From Faecalicatena_A orotica (GTDB taxonomy: Bacteria; Bacillota; Clostridia; Lachnospirales; Lachnospiraceae): a stretch of 64,000 bases of DNA. This document shows positions 52,707 to 61,252 of the stretch, one piece after another. Under the pieces are notes generated by a model that was not told the DNA's origin, searched no databases, and saw only the letters and a program-made list of their open reading frames with translations. The position numbers and the translations under genes are program-made. The stretch lies in NCBI RefSeq assembly GCF_040545875.1, contig NZ_JBEPMR010000019.1; one strand, 5' to 3'. Each line of letters begins with the position of its first letter. The first letter of the stretch is position 1.

Positions 52707-55637
52707 CTATTCTTCTACAGTCTCAACGGTAATCTTAGAATTTTTCTTTCTTATATAGTTTCGTATTACAATGACTTCAAGTGCAATTAAAATCACTGCA
52801 AGCGCTGCGTCTACACCATAGAATATCTGCATCCATACAGGAATCGTTCCAGGTGTGTAATCTTCATAGGCCACACTGTTTACCACTGTGTACATAATAT
52901 TCTTGTTCGCCTGACGCATAGCCAATACAGAAGTAGCGCTCTTCTGGTCTGTGATCAGTGCCTCTCCTCCAGTTGTCCCTAACATACAGTCGCTTCCGCC
53001 GCGGATGGCTCTGTCTGCATCCATATAACCATAGTTTCCAAAATAATCTGTCAGAACCATTCCCTGGAATCCCCATTCATCACGGAGGATATTGTTCAGA
53101 AGCGGAGCATAACCGCCTCCCCATTCATTTCCTATATAATTAAATACTGACATGACTGCCAACGCTTCTCCGTCATTATTTTTCACACACGCTTCAAATG
53201 GCTTCAGGTAATTTTCTCTTGCTGACTGCTCCGTGAGCCATGTGTTCAACATAGCATTACGGTTCGTTTCCTGTTCGTTGAAACCAAAGTGCTTCAGATA
53301 AGGATACACACCATTCTCATATGCTCCCTGAATGGTATTGACTGCCATTACAGCGCTCAGAACACCATCTTCTGAATAATACTCAAAGTTTCTTCCTCCA
53401 AATGCAGAGCGGTGAAGATTCATGGCTGGCCCGTACCATCCGGCAAATCCAAAGTCCACAGCCTCGTTGGTGATTCCAAGACCTACTTCATGGGCAAGTT
53501 CTTCATTCCAAGTCTGTGCAATCAAACTTTCTGAACAGTATCCAGTTCCATAAGAGCCAGTAAAGAAGGAATTAATACCTGCCGGTCCGTCAGTGTCCTG
53601 TGTAGCAACTTTTCCTACCGATGTCACTTCTACTGTCTGGAACCCGCCATATCCGATCAGGTTCACCATGTCATCTATTGAAAGGTTATCAAGAAGCTGT
53701 TCCCATCTTTCATCATCATAATCAGCATCTCTTAAATCAAACAGCTCAATCTCATTATCGGCACCTGTTGTGGGCATGACGTCTTCTTCTTTGTTGTATT
53801 CCGTTGGATCATATGTACCATTTGCCAGTATCTCAGCTTTTGCTTCTCTGTCCGCATCTGTAGGGCCGGCTGTGGCTGATGCATAATTTGCAAACCCATC
53901 TGCACGTGACAGATATTCCACATCTCCTTCCGCTGACTGCATCTGATTGGTGGCAACGGTCACGTCATCCGTTCTTGGATTTGACTCATCATATATGATG
54001 GTTTCCGCCACATTGTAATTCTGTTCACTAACTACTGTATGGGAATCTGTCCTCAGACTAATTGCGTAGTCCCCGCGTTCCAAAACATAACAACCATTTC
54101 CATAAGTGTCATAGGACGCCATATCTTCTTGATTCCATGTAAGTGTTAAAGCTTCACTTGCACCTGGATCAAGCATCTGGGTCTTATCCAATGCGATCAG
54201 ATTCACAGAGGCTTTTTCAATTCCGCCATTGGTGTAGGGCGGTGTATAATAAAGTTCCACTACGTCCTTGCCTGCAGAATTTCCTGTATTCGTAACTGTA
54301 ACTTCTACTGTCAGATTTCCATCCCTATCTGTGGTGATATCACCCATTGACTGCTCAAATTCTGTGTAGCTGAGGCCATAGCCAAAGGGATACAGCACAG
54401 CTTCTTCATAATTAAGAAATCCTTCTGCATCTGCCGTTTCATAAAAACGGTAGCCTGTATAAATATTTTCAACATACCTGACAAAGCCTGCCACTCCGTC
54501 AGCAGCCTCCCACTCTGCCTTTGCAGCATCCAGCATGTCCTGTACATTTGTGTAAGTCATACTTCCGATGTTATGAAAATATGGTGTCTGTGTAAGGTCA
54601 CGTACCCAGGTATCCGCTGTTTTTCCGGATGGGTTTACCTCCCCTGTAAGAATCTTTCCAAGGGCATTGAAGCCGGTGGCACCTGCGCCTGGAATAAGGA
54701 ATGCTCCCTTAATCTGCTCATAATCATCCAGCCAGTCCAGTTCAAAAGTATTGGATCCGTTATAGACCACAACTACATCCTCAAACCGGCTGCATACCAT
54801 ATCTATCATCCTCTGCTCTGTCTGACTGGGCTCAAGATAATGCTGTCCATCTTCAAAGTCTGCGTATTCCTCAGAAGTGTTATCATACTTTGCATTCAGA
54901 TATTTTGTACCCGGCTCATTCCATGAACCGTCCATTACAGCACCCATATCATGAGGCAGATCGGAACCTTCTCCTCCTGCACGTGATATAACAACTAATG
55001 CCGTATTTGAAAACTCCTGTGCATTGGCCAGCATCTCCTCGCTGTAATCCTCTGCCGGTATCTCCGGAAGTGTCCAATCCTGTCCCTCCTGGTTAATCCC
55101 TATGACCGGACGTTCACTGCGGTATTCTGTATACATATCAGATAATTCTGTGTTAAGTGAGAACCCGGCATTTTCCAGTCCATCTAAAAGACTCACTGCC
55201 GTACTCGCATCAACTGTTCCTGATCCGCTTCCGCCATATACCGGATTCGCAGATGACCAGCCAAATACGTTTAAGCTTCTTGTCTCAAGCGGCAAAGCAC
55301 CGTCTTCGTTCTTCACCATGACAATTCCTTCTTCTGCCACACGTTCTATCACATCTCTTGAATTTGCCACAGATTCCTCTGTCAGCGTTCCCATCTTAGC
55401 CATCGCACCGTTAATTGTGTTGTGCATAGGTCCCAGACAAATTGCATTTACTGTAACTACCAGAACCAAAAGAAATGCAAATACCGACTGTAAACGTACA
55501 AACCCTTTTAAAGGTTTTTCCAATTTCTTTACTGCCACTAAGGCTACTACTAAAGCTACAAGCATCACTCCGATAAAAACCAGATATCCCTTAATCTGTG
55601 TAATGACACTTATGACGTCTTCCCAAGCTATTTCCAT
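52707..55637 (-). CDS. Membrane-anchored GH3 glycosidase with permuted domains (module 3)
   Basis: The 976-residue protein has two N-terminal spans (about 17-35 and 47-65) around a Lys/Arg loop and a C-terminal span near 940 followed by RNYIRKKNSK, so the enzyme faces outward. Order is GH3-C (EGIVMVKNEDGALPLETRSL, SRAGGEGSDLP, FGYGLSYTEF), Fn3-like (KASVNLIALDKTQMLDPGAS), then GH3-N (DTDGPAGINSF, LKHFGFNEQETNRNAM, nucleophile Asp at about 864 in GMVLTDYFG). All catalytic motifs are canonical. It is probably a beta-glucosidase or beta-xylosidase at the cell surface. A terminator separates it from the kinase gene, so it has its own promoter. Confidence 0.88.
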   Translation of the reverse strand: MEIAWEDVISVITQIKGYLVFIGVMLVALVVALVAVKKLEKPLKGFVRLQSVFAFLLVLVVTVNAICLGPMHNTINGAMAKMGTLTEESVANSRDVIERVAEEGIVMVKNEDGALPLETRSLNVFGWSSANPVYGGSGSGTVDASTAVSLLDGLENAGFSLNTELSDMYTEYRSERPVIGINQEGQDWTLPEIPAEDYSEEMLANAQEFSNTALVVISRAGGEGSDLPHDMGAVMDGSWNEPGTKYLNAKYDNTSEEYADFEDGQHYLEPSQTEQRMIDMVCSRFEDVVVVYNGSNTFELDWLDDYEQIKGAFLIPGAGATGFNALGKILTGEVNPSGKTADTWVRDLTQTPYFHNIGSMTYTNVQDMLDAAKAEWEAADGVAGFVRYVENIYTGYRFYETADAEGFLNYEEAVLYPFGYGLSYTEFEQSMGDITTDRDGNLTVEVTVTNTGNSAGKDVVELYYTPPYTNGGIEKASVNLIALDKTQMLDPGASEALTLTWNQEDMASYDTYGNGCYVLERGDYAISLRTDSHTVVSEQNYNVAETIIYDESNPRTDDVTVATNQMQSAEGDVEYLSRADGFANYASATAGPTDADREAKAEILANGTYDPTEYNKEEDVMPTTGADNEIELFDLRDADYDDERWEQLLDNLSIDDMVNLIGYGGFQTVEVTSVGKVATQDTDGPAGINSFFTGSYGTGYCSESLIAQTWNEELAHEVGLGITNEAVDFGFAGWYGPAMNLHRSAFGGRNFEYYSEDGVLSAVMAVNTIQGAYENGVYPYLKHFGFNEQETNRNAMLNTWLTEQSARENYLKPFEACVKNNDGEALAVMSVFNYIGNEWGGGYAPLLNNILRDEWGFQGMVLTDYFGNYGYMDADRAIRGGSDCMLGTTGGEALITDQKSATSVLAMRQANKNIMYTVVNSVAYEDYTPGTIPVWMQIFYGVDAALAVILIALEVIVIRNYIRKKNSKITVETVEE

Positions 55638-55697
55638 AATGTCCTCTCCTTTTCCTTATCATTACTGAACACACGGCCATGCAGTTCTTATGTAATA

Positions 55698-55764
55698 AAA
55701 ATACCACTATTCTATTTAAAAAACGTGTTGTGGTATAGTTGGTTATTCTGGAGGTAAAACCGGT
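55698..55764 (-). promoter_or_regulatory. Candidate LytTR-controlled promoter of GH3 module 3
   Basis: ACCGGTTTTACC (55764-55753) and ACCAACTATACC (55743-55732) on the minus strand are repeats 21 bp apart. A weak -10, TATTTT (55703-55698), begins 39 bp from the core of the second repeat; TAGAAT at 55714-55709 is the alternative. Neither has a -35. ATACCAC (55701-55707) and GTGGTAT (55730-55736) also form an inverted repeat here. Confidence 0.6.
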
Positions 55765-55785
55765 ACATCTCTTTTATATATAAGA

Positions 55786-55837
55786 CAAAACGTCTGCGCA
55801 TAGAAGAGAACTTTCTTGTTTCTTCCATGCGCAGACG
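55786..55837 (-). terminator. Terminator between sensor kinase and GH3 of module 3
   Basis: CGTCTGCGCAT (55791-55801) pairs with ATGCGCAGACG (55827-55837), extended by GAAGA/TCTTC. On the minus strand it is followed by TTTTGTCTTAT. It ends the RR-HK transcript and isolates the GH3 gene. Confidence 0.85.
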
Positions 55838-55851
55838 CTCATCAAAACCTG

Positions 55852-57153
55852 TTAATAAAACATAATATCTACCCGAAAACGGTTATCCACTTTCTGCATC
55901 AGCACATCTCCCTGATACTTTTCTACAATGTATTTAATACTTTTCACTCCGAATCCATGATATGCTTTATCTCTTTTTGTTGTCACCGGAAGGCCGTTTT
56001 CAAAAACCAGTTCTTTATTACAGTAATTTTCCACATGAATATGGCACCCCTCGTTTCTTCTTGAGATATGGATACTAATGATGCGCTTTTCCCGGTTTTC
56101 TTCCTTAATCACACTTTCAATCGCGTTATCCAACAGATTTCCAAACAACGCATACACATCCGTTGTTTGCATAAAATTCAAAAGCGTGCCATCCACCATA
56201 GAACTGACTTTTATACCATTTTCTTCACACATCAGACTTTTTTCCGTGAGTATCAGGTCCATTGCACTGTTACCAGTCTGGTAAATATTATCGTAAATCG
56301 TAACTGCTTTTTTAATTTCCTCAATATATTCTTTTTGTTCCTGATCATCTTCAATCTTCGCAATTTTTGAAATTCTGTATTTTAGATCATGGCTTTTAAT
56401 ATTGATGATGTTTACTGTTTCCTTTGACAGTTTCTGCTGCTCACCCATATTGTGCAGCATAGTCTCCATCATCTCATTTTCATGCGTGATCCTGTTCTGC
56501 CAGGACAGTGAAAATGCTATAAATATAGAAAGGACGCTGCAGATGATCGCATATACTTTACACAGAACATTCCGTAAAATGCCTGCTTCATCGCCAAATG
56601 TGCCCGTATCCACTAATACACTGATAAAAATGACCGTAAGCAGTATCACGAGCGCAAGGACGATCATCCGCATATCCTTATCCACCAGCTCCCCCCTTCC
56701 TTCGTATCTCCTTATGAGCAGACAATACACAATCACTGCTGCTAATATATATGGAAAAAATCTGAGCAGCAGGAAATCCCATACAGCCGGCAGCCTCAGG
56801 TTTGTCAGCTCATGGAAAATAGTATACGCTGCATAAGCGATGTGCTGTGTCGCATAGCCGCACACACCTGCAAAAAGAACTTCCTTTTTCTTTACTTGAA
56901 AACAGAAGAACATAACCATAAGGGTTAGTACAAATAAAGCAATATAATATGACATATATGTAGCCGGATTATTTCCCGGAATGGAACGAAATGCAGTAAA
57001 AGCCGACAACGCCATGATAAAATATCCAACCAATGCCAATATAAAGCGTCCAGCAAAAAAGTCTTTTTTCTTCCAGTAAATCACAAAAACAGACTCAGCA
57101 ATCATAAGCTGCATGGAAAAACGCACGCAGGAAATATACTCCATTCCCTCCAT
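55852..57153 (-). CDS. GHKL sensor histidine kinase, AgrC-like (module 3)
   Basis: The start at 57153 overlaps the regulator stop as TGATG; a longer frame would read through the regulator gene. The product of about 433 residues has six membrane spans in the first half, phosphoacceptor motif NIKSHDLKYRISK, N box LFGNLLDNAIESVI and G box GFGVKSIKYIVEKYQG. It is similar to the module 2 kinase throughout. It should act on the overlapping LytTR regulator. The signal is unknown. Confidence 0.86.
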   Translation of the reverse strand: MEGMEYISCVRFSMQLMIAESVFVIYWKKKDFFAGRFILALVGYFIMALSAFTAFRSIPGNNPATYMSYYIALFVLTLMVMFFCFQVKKKEVLFAGVCGYATQHIAYAAYTIFHELTNLRLPAVWDFLLLRFFPYILAAVIVYCLLIRRYEGRGELVDKDMRMIVLALVILLTVIFISVLVDTGTFGDEAGILRNVLCKVYAIICSVLSIFIAFSLSWQNRITHENEMMETMLHNMGEQQKLSKETVNIINIKSHDLKYRISKIAKIEDDQEQKEYIEEIKKAVTIYDNIYQTGNSAMDLILTEKSLMCEENGIKVSSMVDGTLLNFMQTTDVYALFGNLLDNAIESVIKEENREKRIISIHISRRNEGCHIHVENYCNKELVFENGLPVTTKRDKAYHGFGVKSIKYIVEKYQGDVLMQKVDNRFRVDIMFY

Positions 57154-57860
57154 CAATACACACCCCCTATATATTTCATAAAATCTTCCCGAAACTCTTT
57201 TTTCCGCTGCCTGCTCAAAGGAAGGCAGATCTGATCCAGCCATACAGTATCCTTCTCAATTTTTGTAATGTGGCGTACATTCACCAGACACCCATTAATA
57301 CACTTAGAAAATCCTTCGGACGCCAGGACTTCTTCAACCTTTTTCATCGTTCCCCTGACACGATAATCTGCATCTTCCGTATGATACACCACATAATTCT
57401 TATCCTTCTCTATATAGAAAATCCTGGACAAATTAATTTTTTCAACGGAATCCTCCGTCTCAATTATAATATTCCGCTCTTCATTCAACTTTAACAGCTG
57501 TATTGCTTTCTTCAATTTATCTGCAAAAACATAATACTCCAAAGGCTTTACGATAAAATCAATGGCATTCACTTCATACCCCCTGATGGCATACTGCGCC
57601 ATATTTGTCACAAATACAATTCCTGTCTGGCTGTCCTTCCTGCGGATTCTCCTTGCCGTCTCCAGACCGTCCATATGGGGCATTTCGATATCAAGAAAAA
57701 TAACATCATAGTTTCCTTCATAATCTTCTACAAAATTAAGACCATTGAGAAATAACGTTACCTTACACCGTATTCCTTCTTCTCTTTCATAACGCTTAAT
57801 GTATGACTGCATTAATTGAAGATACCCTGTATCATCATCCACCAAAGCAACCTTAAGCAT
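57153..57860 (-). CDS. LytTR-family response regulator (module 3)
   Basis: The 235-residue protein has phosphoacceptor Asp57 (DVIFLDIEMP), the switch segment FVTNMAQYAIRGYEVNAIDF and VKPLEY, then a LytTR domain ending KCINGCLVNVRHITKIEKD. The start follows GAGGGGGA. It is 65 bp after the DUF4405 gene and may be partly co-transcribed with it. The DNA-contact region resembles that of the module 2 regulator (GCLVN) and differs from module 1 (GYLIN), paralleling the similarity of their putative binding sites. Confidence 0.87.
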   Translation of the reverse strand: MLKVALVDDDTGYLQLMQSYIKRYEREEGIRCKVTLFLNGLNFVEDYEGNYDVIFLDIEMPHMDGLETARRIRRKDSQTGIVFVTNMAQYAIRGYEVNAIDFIVKPLEYYVFADKLKKAIQLLKLNEERNIIIETEDSVEKINLSRIFYIEKDKNYVVYHTEDADYRVRGTMKKVEEVLASEGFSKCINGCLVNVRHITKIEKDTVWLDQICLPLSRQRKKEFREDFMKYIGGVY

Positions 57861-57925
57861 ACTTATTCCCCCTCAAAAAAGTGGACATGGCCAGTGCCAT
57901 AAAAATGCCAATGGGTATTTTTTCA

Positions 57926-58618
57926 TTATTTTCTCCTTTTTCTGTGAAACAATTTGTCAGTACCTGCCTGTGCTTTGGTCAGCAGCTTAGCAGCATAATA
58001 GCCCAAAATGACAAACAATGCCATGATAGCCAGATAATCCAGAAAGAAGAATGCAAGTGGCTCTAAAAAGTCGAAAAAGACAAACTCAGTCCGCAGCAGC
58101 ATATAATCAGCCAACCCGCGCTGTACAAAAGCATAGATTCCATAGACGGATAGCAATGCAGCGGCAATGTGTAACATGATCCGCCGTTTGGAGGATGCCT
58201 TTTCCATACGGAATGCCTTTCTCAGCATCCCCATTATCATCCCTCCATGAAGTCCAAGATGGACAGAGGTCAGCACATAGCACCAGTAGGATGCAACCAA
58301 ATGTACGGTTCTTGCAAGCGAAGCGCCGCTTTCAATGGAGAGGAATGGAAACACATAGTGGCTCATTATAATACCACTTGCCATAAGGGAAAGCATCAGC
58401 AGGAATATCAGAAGGTTCACCGTAGTCCCCAGTATCCTTACACCGCTGTATTTTCCCCGAAACAAGTTCTTGTGCCACTTAAAGTTCAGTACATGATGGA
58501 GTATAAACAGCAGAAACATGGCAACTCCTGCCCACTCGTGGATGTCTTTTCCCAGCAGCGAATAGGCCATTAAGACGGGAAGGAGCACTGTCATGAGGAT
58601 ATCTATTATTTTTTTCAT
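57926..58618 (-). CDS. DUF4405-family membrane protein
   Basis: The 230-residue protein has about six membrane spans and paired histidines (HEWAGVAMFLLFILHHVLNF, TVHLVASYWCYVLTSVHLGL), the pattern of DUF4405 proteins, which resemble b-type cytochrome subunits. It sits beside flavodoxin genes, its usual context, and may pass electrons across the membrane to a flavodoxin-like partner. The start has AAGGAG. The role is inferred. Confidence 0.75.
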   Translation of the reverse strand: MKKIIDILMTVLLPVLMAYSLLGKDIHEWAGVAMFLLFILHHVLNFKWHKNLFRGKYSGVRILGTTVNLLIFLLMLSLMASGIIMSHYVFPFLSIESGASLARTVHLVASYWCYVLTSVHLGLHGGMIMGMLRKAFRMEKASSKRRIMLHIAAALLSVYGIYAFVQRGLADYMLLRTEFVFFDFLEPLAFFFLDYLAIMALFVILGYYAAKLLTKAQAGTDKLFHRKRRK

Positions 58619-58689
58619 TGGCCATCATCTCCTTTTTGGTTTTCAGTTGTCGTAAGCGCTGTCGTGAGCTATCCAGATGGGCTATTGCA

Positions 58690-59050
58690 ACCCAAGCCCG
58701 TTTGTTTAACCATTCTTCGACGTCAGCCTGCGCACCATCCACGCTGGAGCCGCTTACAGCCAGGCTGTCAGGAAGGACGTCATCTGGTACCAGGCTGGCA
58801 ATATCACCCTCACTTCTCCCCAATGCACTGCCGCCGTGGGTGCAGAAGGGAACGATTGTCTTACCGGAAAAGTCGTATTCTTCCAGAAACGTGAACACCC
58901 TGTTTCAGTATTCCTGTCCTCTGTATCATTCTCTTCTGTTGACTGTATCCTTTGCTTTTGCTCTTTTTCCTCTTCCGCATCTGTCGTGCCATACGCTCCC
59001 AGCAGGCTCATCAGAATCACTGACACTAAAACAAATGCTGTTTTTTTCAT
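58690..59050 (-). pseudogene. Flavodoxin-like lipoprotein, broken by deletion and frameshift
   Basis: The ATG at 59050 begins a signal peptide much like that of the lipoprotein at 60419, but the lipobox reads LLGAYG, with Tyr in place of the lipidated Cys. After a short Glu-rich linker the FMN-binding N-terminal half is missing. The C-terminal half continues in another frame (TFLEEYDFSGKTIVPFCTHG, DVEEWLNK near 58700), and that frame has lost its stop and runs into the DUF4405 gene. It appears to be a decayed paralogue of the intact gene at 59742-60419. Confidence 0.75.
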
Positions 59051-59157
59051 ATCCCGCCACCTGCTTAAAAGAGAGCTGTTTTAAACTGTACGAAATCCAA
59101 AAACATATCGCAAACATCCCCTTTATTTTCTGCCCCTTTTTCTCTCATTCTTATATA

Positions 59158-59640
59158 TTACAAAGCCAATCCGCTAATCCACCTTGTCAGTTCCTCTACC
59201 GAAACACTGCCCGAAAATCTTTTTCCGGGAATCCATTTTGCTGTATCAGCTACACAAGCCTCTAAGTTTTTCTGACTGTTTCCAAGCCCGCTTCCCCCTG
59301 ATGTGGCAAACAAAATTATATTTTTCCCTGCAAAATCATAACTTTCCAAGAATGTATTTATGATAGTCGGTGCAACATACCACCACACCGGAAATCCTAC
59401 AAATATGGTTTCATATTGTTCCATATCCTGTACTTCCGTTGCAATGGCAGGACGTGAAGCGGGATTCTTCATTTCTACTGAGCTCCGGCTGTTCTGATCG
59501 TTCCAGTTTAAGTCAGCCCTTGTATAAGGCTTCTCGGGTTTGATCTCATATAAATCTGCTTCCGCTGCCTCTGCCAGTTTTTTTGCAACTCCTTCTGTCA
59601 CTCCGCTTGCTGAAAAATACGCCACCAATTTTTTACTCAT
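59158..59640 (-). CDS. Flavodoxin
   Basis: The start at 59640 follows GGAGG. The 160-residue cytosolic protein has the FMN phosphate loop YFSASGVTEGVAKKL near the N-terminus, VGFPVWWYVAPTII with the aromatic residues that stack on the flavin, and FATSGGSGLGNSQ. It matches the Flavodoxin_4 type of Clostridia. It may serve as an electron carrier for the neighbouring reductases. There are two further flavodoxin-fold genes upstream. Confidence 0.85.
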   Translation of the reverse strand: MSKKLVAYFSASGVTEGVAKKLAEAAEADLYEIKPEKPYTRADLNWNDQNSRSSVEMKNPASRPAIATEVQDMEQYETIFVGFPVWWYVAPTIINTFLESYDFAGKNIILFATSGGSGLGNSQKNLEACVADTAKWIPGKRFSGSVSVEELTRWISGLAL

Positions 59641-59741
59641 CTGTTCTTCCTCCCTATTGATAAATTTGTAACTGTTCAGAATCATGAACTTACATGGTTA
59701 TTCTAAAACAAGGGGCACGTCGGTCCCTTATATATTGTTGA

Positions 59742-60419
59742 TCATTCCTCCAGACTTCCCAGCCATTCAGTGACTGCATCATCTGGATTCGCCGCACCGG
59801 AATCACTGACAGAAAGTCCATTTTCAATTACTTTTGCATCGGGTTCCATTTCCTGTATCGTTGCTATAGAACCGGAAAAACCACTTCCTCCGCTGGTGCA
59901 GAACGGCAGGATTGTCTTGCCTGATAGATCATATTCATCTAAAAAGCTGTAAAGGATCATAGGCATATCGCCCCACCAGTTGGGGAAACCTAAGTAAATA
60001 GTGGAATACGTATCCATATTGTCAATGGTTCCGGAAATTTCCGGTCTTGCATCGTTTCTCTGTTCATCCTGGGCAATGTCCAAAAGATCATTGTAATCAT
60101 CTGTGTAAGGATCAGCAGGAACTATTTCAAAAATATCTGCGCCAGTCTGGGTCTGAATTGACTCCGCCACTGCCTTTGTGTTTCCGGACCAGGAAAAATA
60201 TACGACTAATGTACCGGATGTCTCCTCAACTTCACTTGGCTGCTGTGATGCCTCTTCCTGAACCGCTTCTTGCTGATCTTGTGTATCACGTTCCTGTTCT
60301 GTTGCCACGGTCTCTTTTGCTCTGCCTTCCTTTTGTTCTGTATTATCGCTGTTTCCACATGCTGCAAGCGACATCATTAATATACCTGTAATCAAAATAC
60401 TTACTAATTTTTTTACCAT
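59742..60419 (-). CDS. Flavodoxin-like lipoprotein
   Basis: The start at 60419 has AGGAGG. The product of about 225 residues has a lipoprotein signal (lipobox SLAAC), a Glu/Gln-rich linker of about 50 residues and a flavodoxin domain (VVYFSWSGNTKAVAESIQ, LGFPNWWGDMPMILYSF, PFCTSGGSGFSGS). It should be tethered outside the membrane with FMN. Extracytoplasmic flavodoxins are unusual in general but recur in gut Clostridia; an electron-relay role with DUF4405 is possible. Confidence 0.82.
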   Translation of the reverse strand: MVKKLVSILITGILMMSLAACGNSDNTEQKEGRAKETVATEQERDTQDQQEAVQEEASQQPSEVEETSGTLVVYFSWSGNTKAVAESIQTQTGADIFEIVPADPYTDDYNDLLDIAQDEQRNDARPEISGTIDNMDTYSTIYLGFPNWWGDMPMILYSFLDEYDLSGKTILPFCTSGGSGFSGSIATIQEMEPDAKVIENGLSVSDSGAANPDDAVTEWLGSLEE

Positions 60420-60484
60420 AAGTCCTCCTGTTCGTTTTAACGATTTCTTTTTACTTCCTGAATCCTTGTGTTCTATTTGAATTG

Positions 60485-61018
60485 TCATAGATTTTTGCCC
60501 ATATCGTATGCCTTCTGTGGAAATTCGGAATGTTCAATCCCCGACCTGCTTCCACAGCCAGCTGCAAGGATCATTCCTGCATCTTCCCATTGCATATAGC
60601 CGGCAAGGGTTTTGTAATAGCCAGTCAACGCCTGCATGGTCCATTCGTTACTGTCAAATGCGGTTGCCATAAGTATTGATTTTTTGCCGCCTGTAAATTT
60701 GTAGGTATTCGCATAAAAACGGTCAATCACTGTTTTTAACTGTGCAGAAACCGTAAAATAATAAAGCGGGGTCACCAATACTACCATATCAGCGTCTGCC
60801 ATATGTGGATTTAATTTTTCCATGCCATCTTTCCAGACACATGGCGCTGAACCCATGCCGCATTTATCACAGCCAAGGCAAGGATGCAGTTCTTCAAATG
60901 CTGCGTCAAAACGATAGACTTCATGCCCGGCCTCTTTTGCCCCACGGATAAATTCATCCGCCAGCAGCGCCGATGTCCCCTTTCTATGAGGACTTCCTGT
61001 AATCACTGTTATCTTCAT
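60485..61018 (-). CDS. NAD(P)H-dependent FMN reductase / iron-sulfur flavoprotein-like
   Basis: The 177-residue protein has the flavin phosphate loop TGSPHRKGTSALLADEF, a cysteine cluster (PCLGCDKCGMGSAPC, residues 46-60) like that of iron-sulfur flavoproteins, and VTPLYYFTVSAQLKTVIDRF. It is homologous to the gene at 61905. Such enzymes reduce quinones, azo or nitro compounds or pass electrons to flavodoxins. It lies 65 bp before the flavodoxin-lipoprotein gene on the same strand. Confidence 0.78.
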   Translation of the reverse strand: MKITVITGSPHRKGTSALLADEFIRGAKEAGHEVYRFDAAFEELHPCLGCDKCGMGSAPCVWKDGMEKLNPHMADADMVVLVTPLYYFTVSAQLKTVIDRFYANTYKFTGGKKSILMATAFDSNEWTMQALTGYYKTLAGYMQWEDAGMILAAGCGSRSGIEHSEFPQKAYDMGKNL

Positions 61019-61049
61019 CTTTTTCCATCTCTTTTCTAAATAAATAAGA

Positions 61050-61252
61050 CTATTTTCCTAAGGTCATACACTTTGTAATTACATCACCAGCAGCCAGATA
61101 ATTATAATTTGGCATTTCAAAGTGCACCGGTTTAAATTTTGTGTAATCGGTCTTTCCGTTTTGATTGATGATGGACTCTTCCACAAAGGTATGCTCAATT
61201 TTTGCACACTTCCCGAAATAGCAGGGCGGGCAGCCGGATCATTTTGATCTTT
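61050..61252 (-). pseudogene. C-terminal fragment, probably of a flavin reductase-like protein
   Basis: A frame open from the end of the acetyltransferase gene to a stop at 61050 reads CAKIEHTFVEESIINQNGK, then TDYTKFKPVHFEMPNYNYL and ends KCMTLGK. There is no start and no N-terminal domain. The style fits the end of FMN-binding split-barrel flavin reductases, but I am not certain. It is a remnant left by a deletion that placed it directly against the acetyltransferase stop. Confidence 0.5.

Noticed and set aside
58479..58898. A 139-residue gene
   Set aside because: It is the flavodoxin pseudogene tail running without a stop into the antiphase DUF4405 coding region.
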